In this document: positions 50,826 to 62,566 of the stretch, piece after piece
Position numbering within the stretch: the stretch's first letter is position 1
Layout of the letters: every line of letters starts with the position of its first letter
Assembly (NCBI GenBank): GCA_030549335.1
Contig: CM060188.1
Span: forward strand, 8,866,001 to 8,930,000
Direction of reading: 5' to 3'
DNA from: Pontederia crassipes
Lineage: Eukaryota > Streptophyta > Magnoliopsida > Commelinales > Pontederiaceae
Length of the DNA: 64,000 nt
Notes under the pieces: generated by a model
Told to the model about the DNA's origin: nothing
The model's input: only the letters and a program-made list of their open reading frames with translations
Database searches by the model: none
Position numbers and translations under genes: made by a program

Positions 50826-51301
50826 GCAGGCGGCCGGATCCGACCCAGGCAACGGGATCCGGCTCACAGGTGTCGGAACCGGCCTCAAGCGTCGGATCCG
50901 ACCGCAGCGTCGGGGTCCAGTCGTAGGTGGCGGATCAAGCTCACAGGCGGCCAAATCAGACGTGCGGGAGGCTAATTTGGCGCGCAGGCGGCCGATCCGG
51001 ATCCGGATCCGGCTCGTAGGCGACGGATCCCGCTCGCATCCATGGCCGCCTCCCCATCCTCCTCTCCCTTTCTTTCTATATCTCGATTCCGGCCGCCTGT
51101 TGTCGGATCGACGAGCAACAGGCGGCCTATTTTTTTAATTAAAAGTTTTCGACGGATGCATCCATCGCGATTGTGCCTGCCACGAATGTCACCCGCCGAA
51201 GGCTTCGACGGGTGAGCGACCCGTCGAAGGCTTTGGCAGGTCGCACCTGCCGAAACCTTCGACAGGTCTCACCCGCCGAAACCTTCGATGGGTCGACGGG
51301 A

Positions 51302-51405
51302 GAGCGCCCATCGAAGGCTTCTGCGGGTCGCACCTGCCGAAGCCTTTGACAGGCCCGTCGAAGGCTTCGGCAGGTGCGACCCGCAGAAGCCTTCGATGGG
51401 CGCTC
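51302..51405. repeat. Perfect 45-bp inverted repeat with 14-nt loop
   Basis: Arm 51302-51346 (starts GAGCGCCCATCG, ends CCGAAGCCTT) is the exact reverse complement of 51361-51405. The loop is 51347-51360. A transcript would form an uninterrupted 45-bp stem. Confidence 0.95.
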
Positions 51406-51779
51406 GAAGGTTTGGACGGGATAATTCCCGTTGGAAGTATCAACGGGTTCTCCCGTCGAAACCCGTTGGAACATGTCCTCGGATCTCGGTAGCCGATTAG
51501 GAACTTCCGACGGGGAAATCTGTTGAAAATTTTGAAGGATGGTCTTCCCTTCAAAACTTTTGACGGATTCGTCGAAAAAATTGAAGGCAAGTTATCCGTC
51601 GTAGACATCCGTCGAAACTTTCAAAGGGACGTTTGAGGATCGTCGATAATTTTTTCGACAACAAAATTTCTAACAAACTGCTATCCGTCGAAAATGTTGT
51701 CGCAAAGGCATATTTGCGACGGATTTCAAAAGTTTTGCGATGGATATATCCGTTGCAAAATCGCAAAATTCTTGTAGTG

Positions 51780-52768
51780 TGCAAAGTTGGAAAATGGTTC
51801 CAAAAATTTGTTATCAAGTTTGCAGGCTCAACGATTCTCTTTCTTGTTCATGTAATTTAAATAATTATTATAAAGAAAACATGTCATCCAAATTAAATAA
51901 ATATATATAGACAAATAATAAATTAATATAAAAATGTTCAAACAATAGAAAATGTAAGGAAAATGATCTTACTACTAATTAAACACTTGTGATGTTCGGT
52001 CACATGAATGATAAAGATATGAAAAGAAATCACGGTGCTGGTAAACAAAAATTAAAATAAGTTTAGATATCTACAATTTGAAGTGTGTTAACCGGAAAAA
52101 GTGGGGATCGAAAAGAATTAAAAACAGCGAGAAACCTTTTTCCCTGTTAACAGAGGTAGTTCATGCATTATAACACAGGGAAAAAAGTTGGATATATAGA
52201 AGCGATCATTGAACACCCTTAATATTGCTCATAATAACATGCACGTGAGTCGTCATATAGATGTACCACATGTCGTTCGCTATACATGATGCCTACATTA
52301 CATTTGTATCATAAATAACGTGCACCAAAAGTTGCAGCTAATGAACCTTTGTTTTTCGCCACAACATTTGTTGGCACGTTGTAACATTTGTCAAAGGGCC
52401 AACTTTTGTCTCCCCTTTTCGGTATCTATTAATCTTCTCTCAAGTTCTTTTCCACTTAATTTTTCCATGCACAATATTTCTTTCCCTCAAGGGTGCAACA
52501 CTGACTTATATAGAGAGATTGCTAGAACAGCCCAGACTTGGATGCTTTTTCCTGTCCCCATGCTCTATTAATCCACCTTTTTCACCTAATTACCATCCAT
52601 TATTGTACATAATCAATTCTTAAAAGTGTTCAAATTATAGTCGCCCCTGACTCGAAGTCATTCACGATGTCACCTTCTCTCCCATATGTCGAGTCGGACG
52701 TTTAAGATTTCAAATACATGCATAGGATGGAATTGTTGGTGTGCGACTCCACTATTTTATCAGAACTC

Positions 52769-52802
<34 letters not shown>

Positions 52803-53939
52803 TATTGTTAGGTACACATGTCAGACATATAAGTTAACCAAAAGGTAGGCCAAGTATGAAGTATCCAAATGGTAGAACAAAAGAAAACATTAGATTAGAC
52901 CATGCTCACTTCAGGTGGTTGCATGCCTGCATGCATGCCCTCTTTCCACGCCAAATAAATAAAGATGTCCAGTACCAACTGCTGAGCTAAGTTTAGTAGT
53001 TAGCACAAACCATTCATGTGTTGGATTTGCATTTAGAGTTGGAGACGATTGGAAGGTTTAGATTGTGGTGGTACAACATTTGGATATCCCACAATATTTT
53101 CCGCTTTTTTCTGGCCTCCTCACCACCTCCCCCAAATACTTCAATGTCCTTCACAAAACAGGCATATGATGTGTCTATTGTTTATAGGCTGACAGGCTAG
53201 TGAAGACATCTGATACAGCCCAAATTGAACGACTGCAACACAGTTAATTATTGAGATAATTGCTCCAAGTAATTTTTATTATATAAATAAAATATACTCG
53301 ACCTAACAGGTTAAGTTTTTATATGGAATTTTAATTCCTTGAAACATGTTTCATGAGGTAAACAACTTAGAATTTTAAACAATTGTTTTTTTTTCAGTTT
53401 TCCTCCTTTCAAAACTTATAAACAAACGATTGAAATGCTCGTTTACCTCCTCCAAAATATTTAGATATTTTCACTTTACCCATCAATCTTTTAGTTAATT
53501 TTAATATTTTTTCGTCAATCTAATTGTATCTTTAACCTTTAACATCATTTTGGGGAAAATAAATAAATAAAAGAAAAAACAAGTTTAATGAAATATATTA
53601 TTTATTTAATATTTTCTGATTTCAAATGTAGTTCAAAACATTTATGATGTAAATCAAATAACAATTAATAAAGGTTACAATTGTAATCACACAAAATTAA
53701 AAAAATTAATAGAAAAGTGGCGACGCAGTGAAATAGAATTGTAACATTCGGGTGTAAGAAAAAAATGGAAATATCAGAATGTAAAACAGAAATAACACAT
53801 AAATCAATCATCCCTTCCATCAAATAGTCCAACTCTAACGAACCAAAAAAGAGTCTTTGAAACAATATAATACATAACTAGAAAAGTTATCCAATAATTT
53901 AAAGCAAATGAAAGCTGACCAATAATCAAAAGTAAACGT
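51780..53939. other. Intergenic DNA
   Basis: Mostly AT-rich, with no coding supported. It contains a long C-run (52770-52802). The right edge at about 53940 is where similarity to the region upstream of the second WUN1-like gene begins. Confidence 0.4.
52770..52802. repeat. Poly-C run, 33 nt
   Basis: Uninterrupted run of 33 C on the plus strand. Exact length is likely to vary and may be affected by sequencing. Confidence 0.9.
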
Positions 53940-54089
53940 TATTAGTTACGGTGCGTTACACGTTAATTATCAACACTAAACTAATTACGCACCATTTGCA
54001 CTTACACAGTTACACCGCCACCACCACGACCTCCTCGACCCCCCTCCCCAAACTTCTCGAGGCAACCCCTCAAGTTAAAACTAAAAAGC

Positions 54090-54095
54090 CACGTG
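54090..54095. promoter_or_regulatory. G-box CACGTG upstream of WUN1-like copy 1
   Basis: GCCACGTGGGTCC, an ABRE/G-box-like site about 170 bp before the TATA box. The aligned place in copy 2 reads CATGGTGGG, so the site is absent there. Binding is inference. Confidence 0.5.
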
Positions 54096-54257
54096 GGTCC
54101 CACCACTCGCACCTCTGTGCCATTTCCAAAAGCGACCGACCACTCACGTTTCGTCTCCTGTGTGGGCCCTATCAATAGTCCTGCTGCTCGCCCGGGCAAA
54201 ACGGTGTGGGTCCCGTACACGTCTGGGCCCCACAGGGTGCTTACGCAGCTAAACTTC

Positions 54258-54264
54258 TATATAA
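54258..54264 (+). promoter_or_regulatory. TATA box of WUN1-like copy 1
   Basis: TATATAA about 95 bp before the open frame. The aligned place in copy 2 (near 62512) reads TACATAA. Confidence 0.65.
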
Positions 54265-54357
54265 ACGCTCGTAACCTTCACCTCACTCCGCCGTCTTCTT
54301 CGTTCTCTGTTTGCTTTGCGTGCGCGCAGTTTTAGGTGCTCAGCTTCTTCAACGTAG

Positions 54358-54882
54358 TTGCAGACAATAGGAGCCGGAGGGGGCTCTCAACCGGAGCTGG
54401 CTAACGAGCGAGACGGCGTACTGGAGAGCTCAGAGGAGCGCGGCCGCTGGGCGGTGCTGTACCTGTATGAGGCCCTGAGGGCGCGGGACGCGGAGCGCGC
54501 GCGGCAGCTGCTGGCCCCGGACGACATCGAGTGGTGGTTCCATGGACCCAAGGAGCACCAGCGCCACCTGATATCCCTGCTCTCCGGAGAATCCGACGGC
54601 TTCGTCTTCGAGCCCCAGAGGGTCGGGGCCTTCGGGTCCACCGTCGTCGTTGAGGGCTGCCACGGCGGCGTCGCTTGGGTGCACGCCTGGACCGTGAACC
54701 CTGATGGGTTGATCGCGCAGGTCCGGGAGTACTTCAACACTTCCGTGACGGTCACCCGGGTCGGGGACGGCGGCGGCACGAGCTCATCGTCCTCCTCCTC
54801 CTCTACTTGCAGTCCAGTGTGGCAGAGCCGAGTGCCCGAGCGAGCCTTGAAGTCCCTTCCTGGTCTCGTGCTCGCCATCTAA
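54358..54882 (+). CDS. WUN1: WUN1/WI12-like (SnoaL-fold) protein, copy 1, without an ATG start
   Basis: The frame encodes a wound-induced protein of the WI12/WUN1 family, small NTF2/SnoaL-fold proteins raised by wounding, salt and senescence, of unknown biochemical role. The block RWAVLYLYEALRARDAERAR (about residues 30-49) leads into LLAPDDIEWWFHGPKEHQRH, WVHAWTVNPDGLI and QVREYFNTSVTV, then a Ser-run linker and the tail VWQSRVPER and KSLPGLVLAI. It is clearly constrained and has no internal stop. However, TAG directly precedes the frame, its first codon is TTG where copy 2 has ATG, and no in-frame ATG occurs before the domain. Either it starts at a non-AUG codon (CTG at 54397 has G at -3 and +4), gains a start by splicing from upstream, or it is a recent pseudogene. 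A G-box and TATA box lie upstream. Confidence 0.75.
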   Translation: MQTIGAGGGSQPELANERDGVLESSEERGRWAVLYLYEALRARDAERARQLLAPDDIEWWFHGPKEHQRHLISLLSGESDGFVFEPQRVGAFGSTVVVEGCHGGVAWVHAWTVNPDGLIAQVREYFNTSVTVTRVGDGGGTSSSSSSSSTCSPVWQSRVPERALKSLPGLVLAI

Positions 54883-55300
54883 TATACCACCAAACATTAA
54901 AAATATTGCAACACCACGGAACTGTCGTTAAATCATAAACTGCAGCTATAAAGAACTGTTTTATTTTTTCTTTCTCAAATCAAACGAAACAATCCAAGCA
55001 CTGTTCTTGGATGGCCTGAAACAAGGGGAGGTGGCTCTCCCCTTGTTAACTGAGATTGAGGTCAGATCGTAGTGGTTGTTGCTGATTATTAAATAAGGAC
55101 TCTTAGGAGTCCAATATCTTGTTGTCTGTGTGTGTTTGCAGTAGTTACGTGTAGCATGTGCTTCGGAGATGATGGAGAAGAATGGAGAAACATGTCTCTC
55201 TTCTTCTTTGGATTCCTCCTCTGCTTGGTGCATAGATTTGTGTTTGTGTGTACGTTTGTTTGCTTTGCAGTTGAATCGAAGTTTCCTGTGTGGTTTTCAT

Positions 55301-55306
55301 AATAAA
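55301..55306 (+). terminator. Poly(A) signal of WUN1-like copy 1
   Basis: AATAAA after TTTCCTGTGTGGTTTTCAT, at the place matching the AATAAA of copy 2. Confidence 0.6.
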
Positions 55307-55330
55307 CACGACATGTTAAGCAGGAATGAG

Positions 55331-58300
55331 TAAGAACTTGCGATTTGTAATTGGACCTTTTGTTTTTTGTGCTGAACAGAAGTACTTTTATGCTTCTGGA
55401 TATTATAAAGAAGGCAGAGTTCAGTTGAAGTCATTGTCATGGAAACATTCCTTGTGAGCTCAGTCCTCTGCTTAGATTTTTTTTTTTTGTGTTTATTTCA
55501 TGAGTAAAGAAATCGTCTTGATCAGACAAAGATCCTCATAGGTTTCAAGCATGTCACATATACTTTCCAAAAGAGAAGAAAAAGAAAAAGTTGCAGATTT
55601 TAAATCTATGTTCAGTTGATTGGTCATCAGATATGTCTGATTCCTCTTGTCCCCTTTTTTTGTTTTAGGAAAAGTATCAAATATGCAGCAGATATTAATG
55701 AAATCTTATCTGAGGACAGTGAAATGATGTTGAATCCAACTGCACACAATTGAGGCAGCAGGATTTTTCTGATCTGCAATTTATTTAAAGCAAGAAAAAT
55801 GAAAGAGAGCAGTTGCAGAAGTAATATAATAAGAAGCCAGATGTTGGGAATTATTGGATAAGGTGCAATATTTTAAGATAAGCAATGTTCCATAAAACTT
55901 TGGAAGTGTTACATGATAACCCTAATTGATGGAAAGATTCCTTCTGAAATCACAAATACAATTAACTCTTTTTGGAAAAAAAAAATTAAAGTATGTGAAA
56001 TAGGATATACCACTATTTCAACAAAATATTTATTTTCTAAATAAAAGGAGGCATTTTAATTTATATTCCTAGCATCGACTTTATTTTATAGCAAATTTTC
56101 ATCTAATGGCTAAAGTTTGATTGCGCATTCAGAATGTTGTTTATGGTTATGGATGCTATTTTTACAATGTTATGGGTCAATGTAAACTTTTATGATTGGA
56201 ATATTATTTTAAACAAAAATCACATACTTCACTTTAACTATCAATTTTATCTTGAGTAACTTTTAGATTTCAATATTAGTCATTAAATTATTTTAAGATT
56301 TTAAACCAAATTATTAACCAATATCTTATATCTTTATTATCAAATTATCTTCGAAGAAATGGCAATATTGGATTTCAATGGAAGGAGGTATATTGAGAAT
56401 TTTCTATTTTCCTAATCATTGATTTTCCTATTTCTCGATCTTATTCCTTAAGGTAAAAAAATAATTGAAAAGTTCATGTTGTTAAATGAATTGGGGTTAA
56501 CTGATAAGATAAAAGACATTAAGACCACATGAAAAAAGGTATAATTTAGAATAGGTGTCCCTAACATTTTGCAAATAATACCCAAGCATCTTTGAAATTT
56601 CACATGCAAATAATAACCTAGCAATATTAAAAGTTAATTCCTCTTCAAAGATTAGAATCGGAAACTTGTTCTAGTTGAATTGACTGATCATTAACAATTT
56701 TAAGTTAATTTTCAAGAATAAAAAATGATCATTAACAATTGTGCGTTTTTATCTTTATTTGTTGATGTAGCAGATACAATAAATTTTATGATATGACGAC
56801 TTTATCAACCAAATATTAGTGAGTTTTTTTAATGTTAGAGTTACCTTAAAAAGTGTAGCCACTGATTTTTCATCCTCTTGGCTAAGATTATGAAAAGAAA
56901 ATGCACGTCACGTTACCTTTTTTCTTATATAAATCAACCAATGCCTCTTTATGATATAACTCAAATTCAAATGCTGAATGCTTGAAGAAATATATATATC
57001 TCACTTAAATTTCAAAATATTTTAAATAGGTCACTAATGTTAGTTTTATTATTTCAAATAGAATAAAATAAAACAATTAAACTGAAAAGTGAAATCAACT
57101 TTTTAAAATCTTCCATTATCATCCACCATCATGAGAATTTAATATTTTGATTGTGATTAAATAATCAGGTGGATATCCTTTTCACGAAAAAACAATGTAC
57201 TTTAATTAGTCGACCATCATCTTTAACCGTTAGACCAAACATTATCTTCAACATCAATCCATTTTGAGCTATTAATGGAGGCTCCAACCAAATGATCATT
57301 TTGAGCTATCATGATAGGATTTTTTTTATAGGATCTATGTAATTTTAGGGCTGAATGTGTGTCATTTTTATTCTATTATGCATACATACATACAGATAAC
57401 AAGAAATTAGAAACATTTCTTATTAATGAAGAGAAATATTAATATTTTATCACATTTGAAAATATATATGTAACAAGATCAGTCGTTATAGATGTGATAA
57501 AAAAAAAATAAAGGCATAAGTAAAAAATGATTCAATCACCTAACTTTTATACAAAAAAAAATAAAGGCATAAGTCAAAAATCAAAGCTTCACAAACTATT
57601 TATTATTAATAATAAATCCTCACACCTGTAACAGTAGAAATCATTAATAATTTTAGATATAACAAAAACGTTTGTATATTGATGAGAAAAAAGGCAATAG
57701 TATTTTTAGAAAACGAAAATTATTCATAATTTTCAGTGCTTGCACATACTTACATCAGAGTAAATTTATAAGGTTTTGTGTGTGCTTATTGTCACTCCTA
57801 AATTTTTAACCTCGCCTTTTTAAGATAGTTTTTATTTTTTAAATTCTAATTAAAATACTACTTGGCGTAAAAAATAAAATGCCTATACAATAGTTTGATA
57901 AGTGTATGGACATAACACGGCTCGATCATAAGGATATATAGAAAAGGAATCCACACGTGGAAGTGACGAAAATATTTAACGGCTGTTTTTCTACGATAAT
58001 TAGTTGAACCCTGATATAATTAAGCATAAAAGTTTGTCCCACACCCACAGAATTATCTTTTATAAATATAAAAAAAAAATTTATTAAATTTTGAAACGAT
58101 ATTATCGAATTAGTTAATTTAATGATGAGCTAATTTTTCAAGTATGACATCGTACGAATTGAACTGTTGTCCCATAAAAGTAACGTGATTTGATAGAGTG
58201 GACTACGAGGCATTCACTCGTTAGCGTGTATTATTTGCCGATTTGTAGATATATATAGATGGCTTATGACTAGATAAATATGTTAGTCTTCTTATCATGC

Positions 58301-58578
58301 TAAATATCTCACAATGTCTTAGTCCTTCGATATCATAGAAAGAAGGCGACTCGCATGATATTTTGAAGGCATTTGTCTTCTTTTTTCGACAACATTTGCA
58401 TGTCATTAGTCGGGACTTGAAATTCGTGTCATGATCGGGACTTCAAATTTGATTGAAGCACGCCTTTGCTAATTAACTTGTTGTCTTTTGATTGAATGAA
58501 ATCCTACAATATGGTTTCCGGAATAATTTATATAAACTACATCAAGAGTTTGATATTTAAATTTAAAAATTAAAATGG

Positions 58579-58647
<69 letters not shown>

Positions 58648-59545
58648 TAGCAGTTTTGAATATTAAATGTTGGAAGATTATATTTTAAAGCAAAAATTTT
58701 AAATTAAAACTGTAAACAGTTTTTTTGTTAAAAAACACCGGTAATTAAATCCAAAAGTCACACCTATTCATATTCTTACTTTGCACATAGCCTTTACAAT
58801 ATGGCAGAGAGTTTGTTTCCACATTAGAAATTAGAAAATTTTGCCGTAAACAGTCATCGGGTGCCCGCAAATCAAGCAATTAAACATGTAAATTATGCTG
58901 CATCGACGCAATGGGTTAATTATTAATTGAGTTCTTTCAATTGGGTGGTGCCCGCATGCACCATTCACCAACGCAATCCAAAAGATTTTGGAAATCTCCC
59001 TTGAAAAGAAAATTAAATTAATTTCCTTCGTCAAAGGGCGAATATCTTAAAACTCCTTTTCGATTGCTAAAAGTATGCATTTGAAAACTATTTGGGACAA
59101 TCATGATAAGAATCTATCGATAACTAAATTTTAATCATAACTTTTTTCACTAAAATTTTAACAACACATACGGGCCTCCTCTTCATAATTTTAATGAATA
59201 GGGATTAAGAGACATCAATGCATAATTTCACAATCGCAAAATACTAAAATGATCATAGATTTAAATGTAATTGTTTCCCTCGCCTATTTAGATGTATATT
59301 AAATCCGTATGAGTCGTAGTCGCTTACACTCGCATGTAAAATTGAGTCATGTGCATATAAACTTGAGGCAAAAAAATAGGAGTCATGAGCTAATAAATAT
59401 CATTCAACGAGGACTTTACATCTCTTAAGAGAAAAATATTATAACGATATGAATTATGAGGAATTAAGAGGTATCTAGTATAAGCTGTAATGGATCCAAC
59501 TTTTCAATTAAAGGAGAAACGTCCAAATTATAATTAACAAGGGAA
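55331..59545. other. AT-rich intergenic DNA
   Basis: More than 4 kb without coding. A word AAAAAATAAAGGCATAAGT is repeated at 57503 and 57557. I see no defined transposon ends. Confidence 0.4.
58579..58647. repeat. (AAT)n microsatellite
   Basis: About 23 uninterrupted AAT units. Confidence 0.95.
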
Positions 59546-60138
59546 TTATGTACATTTAAGGTGAGAATTCAAATGGAAAAAAAGGAAGAAAAGAAAAGGA
59601 AAGAAAAACGGCCGACAGGGAAGGAAAATTTTCTTCTGATTCTGCTCGGAATCGGTCGGCCACCCTGGTTGGCCGATACTATAAAGGAGGATGCGAGAGC
59701 GAACTCGTGCCCCCCTTCGACGCCCTAGCCAACCGCCGCCGCTTCCTCTTCTTCTTCTGCGATTCCGATGACCGACGCACTCACACGGCGGACGTACAAA
59801 GCAGAGGCTGATATCGACGACGAACAGCGGCTCACCCAATGACCCTTGACACCGATCAACCTTCTCCCGACGTGCGCAAGACCAAGCGTTCCTTCTCATC
59901 GACCCAGAGACGACTGGACGAAGCGCAGGACGCCGATGAACTCGAACCGAACAAATAGAGGTACCTTAGTGTCTTAAAACCCTAGACGAAGAAATAGTGA
60001 TCGTTTAATGCATAGGAATAGTTCATTGTGATCCTGAGATGATTATCTACATTTTTTGTATTGTCGTCGTCGTCGTTTTATGGTCGGAAGGCCGCCGAAA
60101 ATGAAGAAGAAGTCTGACGGTCCTATTTTATCGCAGGG

Positions 60139-60575
60139 ACCGGTCGACCGATTTTATCAACGATCGACCAATCTGTGTGAAGAACCCACATGAGTCTTTA
60201 CTGATCGGTCGACCGGCCGCAACAGGGCAGTCGTCCGATCTATATGTTAATGGACATAATATATTTTATGATCGGCCGACCGGACCTCTGATCGGTCGAT
60301 CGATTCTACGTGCAGTGCACATTTTTGTAAACCTTACGACTGGTCGATCGATCATCAGAACGATCGACCGATTCACTAGAGTAACCGTGTGCGGTCGACC
60401 GATCTACAGACACCCGACAAAGAAGAAGGTCGACTGATCCAAGAGGACCGATCGATCGGTATTCTAAAATGGTCGACCGGTTCCACAATGGACGGTCGAC
60501 CGACTCAAGTCCACCAGATCGGTTCGACCGAATCAAGAGAAATGGTCGACCGGTCCAGAAATGGTCGATCGGTTC
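60139..60575. repeat. GGTCGACC palindrome cluster
   Basis: About fifteen copies or one-step variants (GGTCGACCGA, CGATCGACC, GGTCGATCG, GGCCGACC) in 440 bp. The open frame across it (60177-60437) is a by-product. Confidence 0.85.
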
Positions 60576-60769
60576 AATTAGTGAATTAATTCCAATTTTA
60601 AATCATAATTCTGAGACTCTACCCAGCTCACCTATACTGACTGAGTTCTATTTTACAAGAATAACGCTCAGTTGGGTCTTGAATCATAGATTTCATGATA
60701 AGCAAAGATAAATAAAGCAAAGATAAAGACATGAGATTGTTATGTGTCGCCCCCAAAGCATAGAACAAA

Positions 60770-61055
60770 GATTTGAGTATATTGCATAGAGGGGCAGATA
60801 GTTAGCTGATGAGACAGCTTCCTCGCTACTGGTCTTCGATGACCACTGTTCCTGATATTTCAGGTCTTCTCCCACCTGTATCTCGAATGAAGGGTGATGC
60901 ATTGGTCACACTCCTTCCTCCAGAGAATATAGAGTATTGAGCCAGAGGGACAAGTTACTAACTGAAGAGACAGTGAAGTTCTTAAATGACCACTGTTCTT
61001 AGGATGTAGGTTCTCTCCCACTTATATTTCGAATTGGGTGATGCATTAACACACA
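60770..61055. repeat. Diverged tandem pair of about 140-bp units
   Basis: Both units share GAGTATTG/GAGTATATTG, an AACTGAAGAGACAG/AGCTGATGAGACAG word, GACCACTGTTC, TTCTCTCCCAC/CTTCTCCCACC, TATTTCGAAT/TATCTCGAAT and GGTGATGCATT. They lie inside the LTR-like stretch. Confidence 0.75.
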
Positions 61056-62376
61056 ACCATTTTTTCTTTATGGGCTTACTGGCTTCAAAAATTCAAAGAG
61101 ACACCTCTGACATCCCAATTAATAAAGTCGAGCTTACATAGGACAACTAACTTTAAGGATATTATAGTAATGTAAAAGACGTAGTGCAACTCACAGTAAA
61201 GCAATGTAAATCAGTGTACTGTAAAGTAAAGCATAGAGTATGGTAAAGTAAAGTATGATATAGTATAGCATATGGTACTGTAAAGCATGGAATATGGTAT
61301 AGTAAAGATAATGCAGAGTAAAGACAAAGTATAGTTATAGTAATGAACAAAGCACATATATTGATACTGTCAAAGAATGATGTATTGAGCCATTATAGTC
61401 AACACATAAAAATCAGAGTTTAGTATTGTTCATCATTGATATCTTGATTACATGATTATCATTGATCTCTATTTCAGTGTCTATTTTGATATTGTACTGG
61501 GCTTTTTGCTCATGGATATTCGATTCCCCTGCAATGGAATTTTGCAGGTGAGAATACTAACTGATGAGGTGATGAAGGGCACAGAGCTTAGAGAATGTTG
61601 CACATGATTGACATTTTGCTTCAAGCTTTCTTTGCTACATTTCTTTCAAATTATTGTAATTTGTTCAGAGACATCATGTTATTCCGCTCATTGAACTTCC
61701 TTCTTTCAATATCGAACTTGCTACAAATTAAGCTCTTCCGTACTTTTCTATAAGCTACATTATTCGTTGTTCTCCTTGATATTTGACGTTTGAACTTTCG
61801 CATTAAAGTTTTTTATTATTATTTTATTATATTGATGTCACGTATACTATTATGTTGAATGATCATGGTCAATAGTGCAATAGGCAATGTAGCGTTCCCG
61901 ATGTCAAAGTGATTGTCTATGTGATAGAAGGAGCGATTTTAAAGGCGTTACATAAGCATATTGAATTAGTGTGAATCAACGGCTCAAAACCAATAATATT
62001 GACTTATTTTGATTAAGTCGAGAGTGATATACATACTAGGTATTAACCATGCTACCTACATTTAATGGCTATTATTAAATTCACTCAATTGGAGATTATT
62101 TAATAATACTTTTACTACAATTCCTTTATCAATTAAAACGATATTGCATAAAGAGAAAAGATTACCAAATTTAGTCAATAATGAAAAGTAGACCACTATA
62201 AAGGATTGCCACAACAGTTAATTACGGTGCATTACACGTACGTTAATCTGACACTAAATAAATATTAATGCGCCATTTGCCCTAAAACCACCACCACTTC
62301 CTCCAACCATCTCGAGTTAAAATAAATTTTTATCTAAATATTAAAAAAATTAAACATGGAAGTTAAACATGGTGGG

Positions 62377-62382
62377 TTGACC
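62377..62382 (+). promoter_or_regulatory. W-box TTGACC upstream of WUN1-like copy 2
   Basis: WRKY-type core about 190 bp before the ATG, absent from the aligned part of copy 1. WRKY control of wound genes is common; its use here is inference. Confidence 0.4.
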
Positions 62383-62566
62383 GATCTTACGTTTCTGCAA
62401 TCTCCCAAAAGCGAACCACTGGTCACGGTCGGCGGGTGGGTCCAGTGCCATTTCCTCCTTCTCATTGGTGCTAATGAAGTGGGTCCGAACGACCCACCAA
62501 TGGTGTTCTTGCTACATAAGCTGAAACCTTCGTTTCCTCCCTCTTTGAACACTTACAAGTACAACT

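Larger units (their letters stand above)
49614..51779 (+). mobile_element. CACTA-like element, 2.2 kb, non-autonomous
   Basis: The left end is CACTACAAGAAAATGGC and the right end on the minus strand is CACTACAAGAATTTTGC. The left half is AT-rich and built from tandem units with CCGTCGGTAATT words. The right half has a GC-rich block with GGCGGCCGATCCG-like words (50826-51125), then CCGTCGAAGGCTTCG subterminal repeats and a perfect hairpin. Flanking triplets differ (CGT left, TGC right), so the ends may have come from two elements, or the duplication has mutated. No transposase is present. Confidence 0.75.
53940..55330 (+). repeat. Tandem segmental duplication, copy 1 (WUN1-like unit)
   Basis: Matches 62217-63430 in the same orientation. 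Shared upstream landmarks are TTACGGTGCGTTACACGT/TTACGGTGCATTACACGT and CGCCATTTGC-type words; the coding frame and the 3' end (TTTCCTGTGTGGTT, AATAAA) also match. The spacer between copies later took in LTR debris. Confidence 0.85.
59550..61900 (+). mobile_element. LTR-derived fossil, probably Ty3/gypsy chromovirus
   Basis: Parts: a TATA-containing GC-rich start (ACTATAAAGGAGG near 59680, then CGCCCTAGCC), a dense palindrome cluster, a pair of diverged repeats (60770-61055), a run of AAGTAAAG/ATGGTA words (61160-61330), and an end segment with ACTGGGCTTTTTGCTCA and TTTTGCAGGTGA (61490-61560) that resembles the end of chromovirus LTRs. No coding domain is recognisable and both ends are uncertain. 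It sits between the two WUN1-like genes. Confidence 0.5.

Noticed and set aside
54387-54878. 163-codon antisense frame, and its partner at 62471-63133
   Set aside because: Both are mirror frames of the GC-rich WUN1-like coding sequence.
61162-61350. 62-codon frame with Tyr/His/Leu repeats
   Set aside because: It arises from the degenerate GTAAAG/ATGGTA repeat in LTR debris.
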